This document shows positions 5,180 to 10,087 of a stretch of DNA of 10,087 bases, in pieces. Made by a program: the position numbers and the translations under genes. The first letter of the stretch is position 1. Every line of letters begins with the position of its first letter. A model generated the notes under the pieces. That model did no database searches. It worked only from the letters and a program-made list of their open reading frames with translations, and had not been told where the DNA came from. The stretch lies in the NCBI GenBank assembly GCA_934646865.1, contig CAKUEU010000066.1, forward strand, positions 1-10,087. Direction: 5' to 3'. Source of the DNA: an uncultured Collinsella sp. GTDB lineage: Bacteria > Actinomycetota > Coriobacteriia > Coriobacteriales > Coriobacteriaceae.

Positions 5180-7665
5180 CATCGCAACAACCAGACGCAA
5201 TCGAGGTGCGTGGTGCGCGCGTCCATAATCTCAAAGACATCGATATCGATATTCCGCTGGGAAAGCTGGTGGGTATTGCCGGCGTGTCCGGTTCGGGCAA
5301 GAGCTCGCTAGCACTGGGAGTCCTCTATGCCGAGGGCTCGCGCCGTTACCTGGAGGCGCTCAGCACCTATACTCGCCGTCGTTTAACGCAGGCCGAGCAT
5401 GCCCAGGTGGACGAGGTGCTGCATGTGCCGGCGGCGCTCGCGCTGCATCAGCGTCCGAGTGTACCAGGCGTGCGCTCGACCTTTGGAACCATGACCGAGC
5501 TCAACAACAGCCTTCGCCTGCTCTTTAGCCGTTGCGCCCATCATGTGTGTCCGCACTGCGGGGCGCGCGTGGAGCCGAGCCTCAATGTTGCCGCGGGCCT
5601 GGCGTTCACGTGCCCGACCTGCGGTCGCAAGTTCTATGCGCCGAGCGCCGAGGACCTTGCCTTTAACAGTGGCGGCGCGTGTCCCACTTGTGGCGGCACC
5701 GGCGTTATGCGCGAGGTGGACGAGGCAAGCCTGGTGCCCGACGAGAGCAAGACCATCAACGAAGGCGCGGTGCTTCCTTGGGGCACGCTCATGTGGGACC
5801 TGATGAAGCAGGTTGCCGGTGAGATGGGTGTGCGCACTGACGTGCCGTTTAACCAGCTCACACCTCAAGAGCGCGATATCGTGTTCCATGGTCCGGCGGT
5901 CAAAAAACACATCCTCTACGTACCCAAAAACGGCGAGGGCGCCACACCGCTCGACTTTACCTATTACAACGCCGTCTATACCGTCGAGAATGCGCTCGCC
6001 AAGGTCAAGGACGATAAGGGGCTCAAACGCGTTGCGCGCTATTTGCGCGAGGGGCCATGCCGCGACTGTGGTGGCACGCGGCTTTCCGAGGCGGCGCGTC
6101 AGCCGCAGGTGCGCGGTATCAATTTGGCGCAGGCTGCAGCTATGACGCTGGGCGAGGCGATCGAATGGGTGCGCGGCGTGCCTGCGTCGCTGCCGGCCGA
6201 GATGCGGCCTATGGCAGCGGACATCTGTGATTCGTTCTTGAGCACGGCTCACCGTCTGGTCGACTTGGGCCTCGATTACCTTTCGCTCGATCGCGCCGGC
6301 GCCACGCTCTCTACGGGCGAGCGTCAGCGCGTGCAGCTTGCCCGCGTGGTGCGAAATCGCTCGACGGGCGTGCTCTACGTGTTGGACGAGCCTTCGATCG
6401 GTTTGCATCCGGCAAATGTTGACGGCCTGGTGGGCGTGATGCGCGACCTGGTTGGCGATGGCAATACGGTGGTCGTCGTCGACCACGATACACGCGTGCT
6501 GGCAGAGGCAGACTATCTGGTCGAGATGGGCCCCGTTGCCGGAGCGGGCGGCGGCAACGTGATTGCTGCCGGGACGGTGGATGAGGTCGAGCAATCGCAG
6601 AGCAGCCGAATCGCGCCGTTCCTCCGCTTGAACCCCAACCGCTTGCGTCCGCAGGTGACCGACGACGAGATGTTCGACCGGGGCCATATCCGCATGGCGA
6701 CCGAGGCCATTCACACCGTTAAGCCGCTCGAAGTCGATATCCCGCGCGGCCGTCTCGTCGCAGTGACGGGTGTTTCTGGCTCGGGTAAAACGACGCTCGT
6801 GCTCGAGACACTCATCCCCGCGCTTAAGGTGCAAGCAGCCGGCGAGCACCTGCCGAGCCATGTGCGCTGGATCGATGCCGAGGGAATCGCCCGTGTCAAC
6901 CTTATCGACGCCACGCCTATTGGCGCCAATGTGCGCTCGACGGTGGCGACCTATGCCGATATCCATGACGAGCTGCGCCGCGCCTTCGCCCGTACACCCG
7001 AGGCCAAAGCGGCTGGCTACAAGGCGGGCGCCTTTAGCTACAACACCGGTGCCCTGCGCTGCCCCACGTGCGATGGCACGGGCTCCATATCGCTCGACGT
7101 GCAGTTTTTACCCGATGTCGAGATCGTCTGTCCCGCATGCCGCGGCTCACGCTACGCCGGGGCCGCCTCGCATATCCATCGCGAGGGCAAGGACGGCAGT
7201 CTACTCACGCTGCCTCAGCTTATGGACATGAGTGTGGACGAGGCCCTCGATGCCACGGTGGGACTCAAGAAAGTTCAGGCACGCTTGCAGACCTTGCGCG
7301 ACCTGGGTCTGGGCTATCTCACGCTCGGCGAGCCCACGCCGGCGCTCTCGGGCGGCGAGGCGCAGCGCCTGAAGCTCGCGAGCGAGATGGGTCGCGTGCA
7401 GGACGATGCCGTGTTCGTGTTTGACGAGCCCACGATCGGCTTGCATCCGCTCGATGTTCAGGTGTTGCTGAGTGTGTTTGACGGCCTGGTTGCCAAGGGT
7501 GCCACGGTGATCGTGATCGAACACGACCTCGATCTCATCCGTAATGCCGACTACGTGATCGATATGGGCCCCGGTGGCGGCGACGCCGGCGGGCAAATCG
7601 TCTGCGCCGGCACACCGGGCGACATCGCGGCCTGCTCCAAGAGCATCACCGGCCGCTACCTATAA
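5176..7665 (+). CDS. uvrA2: UvrA2-type ABC ATPase lacking the UvrB-binding domain
   Basis: An 829-residue UvrA paralogue, about 110 shorter than repair UvrA. It has two ABC modules: Walker A GVSGSGKSS (36-44) and GVSGSGKTT (532-540); signatures LSTGERQR (378-385) and LSGGEAQR (724-731); Walker B VLDEP (402-406) and VFDEP (748-752). All three zinc modules are present: C125/C128 with C295/C298, C146/C149/C169/C172, and C629/C632/C652/C655. Only 17 residues separate C128 from C146, where canonical UvrA carries its UvrB-binding domain, so this protein probably does not load UvrB. UvrA2/DrrC-class members bind DNA and are linked to tolerance of DNA-damaging or intercalating compounds; that role here is inference. 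The first signature has Thr in place of the usual first Gly. Start ATG overlaps the GNAT stop, with GAGG at 5165-5168. R3 follows 5 bp after the stop. Confidence 0.92.
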   Translation: MTSQQPDAIEVRGARVHNLKDIDIDIPLGKLVGIAGVSGSGKSSLALGVLYAEGSRRYLEALSTYTRRRLTQAEHAQVDEVLHVPAALALHQRPSVPGVRSTFGTMTELNNSLRLLFSRCAHHVCPHCGARVEPSLNVAAGLAFTCPTCGRKFYAPSAEDLAFNSGGACPTCGGTGVMREVDEASLVPDESKTINEGAVLPWGTLMWDLMKQVAGEMGVRTDVPFNQLTPQERDIVFHGPAVKKHILYVPKNGEGATPLDFTYYNAVYTVENALAKVKDDKGLKRVARYLREGPCRDCGGTRLSEAARQPQVRGINLAQAAAMTLGEAIEWVRGVPASLPAEMRPMAADICDSFLSTAHRLVDLGLDYLSLDRAGATLSTGERQRVQLARVVRNRSTGVLYVLDEPSIGLHPANVDGLVGVMRDLVGDGNTVVVVDHDTRVLAEADYLVEMGPVAGAGGGNVIAAGTVDEVEQSQSSRIAPFLRLNPNRLRPQVTDDEMFDRGHIRMATEAIHTVKPLEVDIPRGRLVAVTGVSGSGKTTLVLETLIPALKVQAAGEHLPSHVRWIDAEGIARVNLIDATPIGANVRSTVATYADIHDELRRAFARTPEAKAAGYKAGAFSYNTGALRCPTCDGTGSISLDVQFLPDVEIVCPACRGSRYAGAASHIHREGKDGSLLTLPQLMDMSVDEALDATVGLKKVQARLQTLRDLGLGYLTLGEPTPALSGGEAQRLKLASEMGRVQDDAVFVFDEPTIGLHPLDVQVLLSVFDGLVAKGATVIVIEHDLDLIRNADYVIDMGPGGGDAGGQIVCAGTPGDIAACSKSITGRYL

Positions 7666-7670
7666 ACGAA

Positions 7671-7699
7671 TGCGACAAAGGGACTGTCCCTTTGTCACA
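7671..7699 (-). repeat. REP-like palindrome R3 between convergent genes
   Basis: Arms TGCGACAAAGGGA (7671-7683) and TCCCTTTGTCACA (7687-7699) pair over 13 bp with one mismatch (third position) and a CTG loop. The core ACAGT reads on the minus strand, the reverse of R1 and R2. It fills the 41-bp gap between the stops of the UvrA-like gene (7665) and ATPase 2 (7707), where it may limit convergent transcription. It has no U-run on either side. Confidence 0.9.
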
Positions 7700-7706
7700 T
7701 CGGCGT

Positions 7707-8807
7707 CTATTTAACGCATTGAGCAGCGAGATAGTCGCGGAAGAACGGCAATTCAAAGGCGACGACTCCGCGCCCGCGTTCTCCAATGATACCGGCGTCT
7801 ATCATGCGGCGCCGGTAGCGGGAGACCTGTTGCGGCGAACGCTTAAGACGCTCGACGAGGTCGGCAGTGGTGGACTCTTCCTCATCGTCAAGCATGGCGA
7901 TGAGGAATCGCTTGTCCTCTGCAGTGAGTTCTCGATAGGTTGCTGCGAGAATTCGGTCGTCCATCTCGTCGCGAGCGATTTTAATTCCCTGGTCAAAGTC
8001 GCGCGACGAAATCTCCTTTGAGTTGCTCGTGAGATCCCAAGCGCGGTAACCGACAAGCTGCAATAGGAAGGGAAAACCGGCGATTGAGCGAACGGCATTA
8101 TCGATTCCCTCGGCATCCGCCAAGCGGTCATTTTCCTGAATTGTTCGGACCAGGGCCTCGCGCACATCGTGGTCGGCAATGCGGCCAAGATGATATTGTT
8201 GAGCGCGGCGAAGGAACGAGACCGTCTTATGGCTCAGCAGTGTCGAGACGTTGTTGGGAAGTCCTGCCATGAGCAGGGCGACGCGCTTTCCATCGGTCAC
8301 AAAGTGCTGATATGTAGCTGCGAGTTGAATCATCTCGTCGAGCGTCGGATCGACTTCATCAACCGTGATGAGTAGCCCGGTGCCCGCCTCATTGAGCTGG
8401 TCGATGATGTCACTCATGCGGTAACGCCAGGTCGAGACCTCGTGGGCGTGATTGACCTCGATGCTGCCGAGCGGTGCGATTCCAAGACCAGTAATTTCGA
8501 AATCGGTCGGAAGATCAATGAGATGGGCTGCTGCCCGTTTTGCTCCGAGCTCGATTTCCTCAAGCATCCCCGGAAGCGCGGTTGTCTTTACGGCTATCCA
8601 ACCGTGGGACTCGGCCCTCGTCGCAAGTGCCGACATAAGAGCGGTCTTGCCGGTTCCGCTCGCCCCTGAGAAGATGGAGGTCAATTCCGGGCGCCCGTGC
8701 CGGCTCAAGAAGGCTCGGTCCAAATCTCGAATAATCTGCTGCCTTCCGGCAAGATGTGCGGGAACCTCACCAAAACTAGGAGTAAACGGGTTTTCGGGAT
8801 ACTCCAC
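7707..8807 (-). CDS. Lone AAA ATPase, Orc1/Cdc6-like with C-terminal winged helix (ATPase 2)
   Basis: A 366-residue paralogue of ATPase 1 with the same order of motifs. The N-terminus has ENPFTPSFGEVPAHLAGR; Walker A is GASGTGKT (48-55); Walker B is LLITVDEVD (145-153, D150, E151). ALLMAGLPN (177-185) looks like the sensor segment. FLRRAQQYHLG (199-209) and PFLLQLVGYRAW (246-257) are almost shared with ATPase 1. A winged helix lies at about 313-360 (TADLVERLKRSPQQVSRYRRRMIDAGII). The start is GTG at 8807, supported by AAGGAGGG at 8812-8819. Sampled stretches of this gene look less GC-rich (about 50-60%) than the UvrA-like gene, which may hint at separate ancestry. It has its own phased array upstream (8831-8890) and lies between R3 and R4. 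Its function is unknown; regulator, defence-associated ATPase and replication-like roles are all open. Confidence 0.87.
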   Translation of the reverse strand: MEYPENPFTPSFGEVPAHLAGRQQIIRDLDRAFLSRHGRPELTSIFSGASGTGKTALMSALATRAESHGWIAVKTTALPGMLEEIELGAKRAAAHLIDLPTDFEITGLGIAPLGSIEVNHAHEVSTWRYRMSDIIDQLNEAGTGLLITVDEVDPTLDEMIQLAATYQHFVTDGKRVALLMAGLPNNVSTLLSHKTVSFLRRAQQYHLGRIADHDVREALVRTIQENDRLADAEGIDNAVRSIAGFPFLLQLVGYRAWDLTSNSKEISSRDFDQGIKIARDEMDDRILAATYRELTAEDKRFLIAMLDDEEESTTADLVERLKRSPQQVSRYRRRMIDAGIIGERGRGVVAFELPFFRDYLAAQCVK

Positions 8808-8830
8808 TGTGCCCTCCTTCAGCGTCTCGA

Positions 8831-8890
8831 GTTAACTTCATTTTATTCTAGTTAATTTCAGTTAAAAGCGATTAATTACGTTTAACTATA
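8831..8890 (-). promoter_or_regulatory. Six helically phased TTAA boxes upstream of ATPase 2
   Basis: TTAA occurs at 8832, 8852, 8862, 8872 and 8882, with TTTA at 8842: six consecutive positions exactly 10 bp apart. The best units are GTTAACTTCA (8831) and GTTAATTTCA (8851). AGTT starts at 8830, 8850 and 8860, and AACT at 8834 and 8884. GC is about 22% (13 of 60), against a GC-rich background. On the minus strand possible -10 elements TAGAAT (8845-8850) and TAAAAT (8840-8845) lie inside, with no good -35. The array ends 11 bp before the Shine-Dalgarno of ATPase 2. It may be an operator for an oligomer, a curved promoter, or both. Confidence 0.6.
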
Positions 8891-8900
8891 TGACGGTCGA

Positions 8901-8931
8901 ATGTGACAAAGGGCCTGTCCCTTTGTCACAT
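8901..8931 (-). repeat. REP-like palindrome R4, overlapping the trmL stop codon
   Basis: Arms ATGTGACAAAGGG (8901-8913) and CCCTTTGTCACAT (8919-8931) form a perfect 13-bp stem with loop CCTGT. The core ACAGG reads on the minus strand. The TGA stop of trmL (8926-8928) lies in the element, in the same relative place as the GTPase stop in R1. It shares the preceding CGA with R3 (CGAATG before GACAAAG allowing one change). No U-run follows. Confidence 0.9.
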
Positions 8932-9525
8932 CCCGACAAAGCCTGTTTGGTGCAGGGCTTCGTAGAGGACGATGGCGGCGCTGTTGGAGAGGTTGAGGGC
9001 GCTGATACGGTAGTCGTCGGGATTGACGAAGTTGCCGCAGATGTCCTGCTGCAGGATGGCCTCGTGGCTGTCCTCGGTATGTCCGAGCGACTCCTCGTGG
9101 GCCTCCCAGGCGTCGGCGTTCTCGAGTGAGTCGCAATCACGCAGCATGGGGATGCGCTCGCAGCGCTCGGGCGCCGCGGCGAGCAACTCTTCGGGAATAC
9201 CCGAGCTCTCGCTGCCAAAGACCAAGAAGTCGCCATCGCGATAGGTGCTCTGTGCATAGGTGTGGCGCGCCTTTTTAGTTAGCAGGTGCAGACGCTCATC
9301 GGCGGGGGAGAGCCCGTTGCGGGCAAGGAAGTCCTCCCAGCCGGCATACGTCGTCACGTCCAAGTTTTGCCAGTAGCCCAGCCCGGCGCGACGCACCGTC
9401 TTGTCGTCGAGCGAAAAGCCTAGGGGCTCTACCAGATGCAGGCGGGCGCCGGTAACCACGCAGGTGCGGCCGATGTTGCCCGTATTGGCGGGAATCTCGG
9501 GCGCATACAGCACGATATTGAACAT
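8926..9525 (-). CDS. trmL: tRNA (cytidine(34)-2'-O)-methyltransferase TrmL with an internal insertion
   Basis: A 199-residue SPOUT-class methyltransferase of the TrmL/YibK/CspR family, which uses S-adenosylmethionine to 2'-O-methylate the wobble base of certain leucine tRNAs. Motif 1 is IPANTGNIGRTC (11-22), followed by LVEPLGFSLDDKTVRRAGLGY. Motif 2 is FGSESSGIPEE (103-113), and motif 3 is ALNLSNSAAIVLYEA (176-190). E. coli TrmL is about 157 residues; the extra length is an insertion of about 43 residues (131-174) between 'RIPMLRD' and 'ALNLSN', rich in acidic residues and with C131, H143, H149, H154 and C163. The start is ATG 9525 with AAGGAG at 9530-9535; the frame extends upstream, but only into the hairpin at 9547-9587. 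Its stop codon is provided by R4. The identity is secure; the insertion's role is unknown. Confidence 0.92.
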   Translation of the reverse strand: MFNIVLYAPEIPANTGNIGRTCVVTGARLHLVEPLGFSLDDKTVRRAGLGYWQNLDVTTYAGWEDFLARNGLSPADERLHLLTKKARHTYAQSTYRDGDFLVFGSESSGIPEELLAAAPERCERIPMLRDCDSLENADAWEAHEESLGHTEDSHEAILQQDICGNFVNPDDYRISALNLSNSAAIVLYEALHQTGFVGM

Positions 9526-9546
9526 GAATCTCCTTGGCTCAGAGCG

Positions 9547-9587
9547 AAAAACCACCACGAAGGGGACAGGCACCTTCGTGGTGGTTT
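9547..9587 (-). terminator. Terminator hairpin R5 with a REP-like core, after the CobW-type gene
   Basis: A perfect 15-bp stem, AAACCACCACGAAGG (9549-9563) with its complement at 9573-9587, and a 9-nt loop GGACAGGCA. Read on the minus strand it ends in five Us (9547-9551), fitting an intrinsic terminator for the gene ending at 9629. The core GGGGACAGGCACC resembles R1-R4, although the outer stem differs. It lies only 21 nt before the trmL start codon. Confidence 0.8.
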
Positions 9588-9602
9588 GGCGGTTACGTAG
9601 CG

Positions 9603-9618
9603 GGCGGAAGGGTCCGCC
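9603..9618. other. Small GC hairpin downstream of the CobW-type gene
   Basis: GGCGGA (9603-9608) pairs with TCCGCC (9613-9618) around a 4-nt loop. It is 10 bp beyond the stop of the minus-strand gene and 15 bp before R5. There is no U-run, so it is not a terminator alone; it may help message stability or be incidental. Confidence 0.3.
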
Positions 9619-9628
9619 TCGATAAAAC

Positions 9629-10087
9629 CTAGGCGCGGTGCCAGTCGGTCAGGCAGGCATCGAGGGTGGCGATGAGCGCGTCCTTGTCCATGTGACGGCC
9701 GATGATGCACAGGCTCGTCATGCGGTCGCCCGTCTCGTCGTCCCAAATCTGCATGATCTCGGGGTTCTCGTCGATGATCTTCTGCTTTTCGCCCTCGGGC
9801 GCAGAATCGACAAACAGACCGTTCTCCATCAGGCGCATCTGGTGGCCGGCCTGCTCAAACATGTAGCACATATCCGGATCGCCGGTCTGCCACAACGGAC
9901 CCTTGACGCGGATGACCTCGTCGGGCCACTCCTGCTCAACAAAGTCGGTGAACTTCTGCAGGTCAAACGGCTTGCGGCGCGAGTATACGAATGTTTCGAT
10001 GTCGTACTCCAGCACCTCGGGGTCGTCGTGCTCCTCGGGATGCTCCATGGCCTCGATCCAGGCGGCGGAGTTGTAGGCGCGCATAAA
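9629..10087 (-). CDS. CobW/COG0523-type GTP-binding metallochaperone, C-terminal part (partial)
   Basis: The last 153 codons of a gene whose 5' part lies beyond the right edge; the codon at 10085-10087 is still in frame, and the ATG at 10082-10084 is internal. The stretch 'ETFVYSRRKPFDLQKFTDFVEQEWPDEVIRVKGPLWQTGDPD' is characteristic of the CobW C-terminal domain. Proteins of this family pair this domain with an N-terminal GTPase carrying a metal-binding CxCC motif, and they deliver zinc or another metal to client proteins. Those motifs cannot be checked because the GTPase part is outside. The protein ends 'ACLTDWHRA', a normal C-terminus after the domain. Two hairpins follow, the second (9547-9587) a probable terminator. 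Which metal and client are involved cannot be told. Confidence 0.82.
   Translation of the reverse strand, partial: FMRAYNSAAWIEAMEHPEEHDDPEVLEYDIETFVYSRRKPFDLQKFTDFVEQEWPDEVIRVKGPLWQTGDPDMCYMFEQAGHQMRLMENGLFVDSAPEGEKQKIIDENPEIMQIWDDETGDRMTSLCIIGRHMDKDALIATLDACLTDWHRA

Noticed and set aside
5383..6966. A 527-codon open frame on the minus strand inside the UvrA-like gene
   Set aside because: It is antisense to a gene with complete ABC and zinc motifs. Its product is low-complexity (rich in His, Arg, Ala) with no recognisable domain, as expected from the complement of GC-rich coding sequence.
8831..8890. The phased array as a CRISPR array or plasmid-type replication origin
   Set aside because: Units are 10 bp with no spacers, so it is not CRISPR. 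It lies between SD and REP of a chromosomal-type locus with no DnaA boxes or replication genes seen, so an origin is not supported.
3350..8931. R1-R4 as ordinary intrinsic terminators
   Set aside because: None has a U-run on either strand. Their shared sequence and orientation fit a repeat family better, although some effect on transcription or message ends is possible.
3350..8931. A true composite transposon
   Set aside because: No transposase, integrase or long terminal repeats, and no target-site duplications were recognised. Only the layout is transposon-like.

Overview
The window looks like part of a chromosome from a high-GC Gram-positive gut bacterium, most likely a Coriobacteriia member such as Collinsella. 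This rests on high GC with clear Shine-Dalgarno sites, a chromosomal Tet(M)-like GTPase ending in an HGAGY motif, an MscL with a zinc ribbon, lone Orc/Cdc6-like AAA ATPases, and many short palindromes of the TGTGACAAAGGG-type around a GGGACAG core. The taxonomy is inference from family memory, not from a marker gene.

Layout. 1-620: a GNAT acetyltransferase behind an 8-bp inverted repeat, closed by a strong two-way terminator. 682-1107 (minus): mscL, whose C-terminal tail is a zinc ribbon. 1108-1350: divergent promoter region. 1351-3354: a 667-residue ribosomal-protection-type GTPase. 3350-8931: the most unusual part. Two paralogous AAA ATPases (3449-4567 plus, 7707-8807 minus) each have a promoter-region array of boxes repeating every 10 bp, and each lies between two REP-like hairpins. 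The two cassettes are in opposite orientation and flank a translationally coupled GNAT-UvrA-like pair (4619-5179, 5176-7665). 8926-9525 (minus): trmL with an insertion of about 43 residues. 9547-9587: a terminator hairpin with the same core as the REP elements. 9629-10087 (minus): the C-terminal part of a CobW-type metallochaperone GTPase, cut by the window edge.

How the parts may work together. R2 sits between ATPase 1 and the GNAT, and I see no separate promoter there, so ATPase 1, GNAT and UvrA-like may form one unit driven from the promoter that overlaps array 1. The UvrA-like protein lacks the UvrB-binding domain, as in the UvrA2/DrrC class linked to tolerance of DNA-binding drugs. With the Tet-like GTPase and the two GNATs this looks like a stress or antibiotic-tolerance neighbourhood, but no substrate can be read from the sequence. 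The ATPases' function is unknown; their C-terminal winged helix and the phased boxes upstream suggest DNA binding and possibly autoregulation.

There is no gene-free stretch over 300 bases, and I saw no tRNA, rRNA, CRISPR array or transposase gene.
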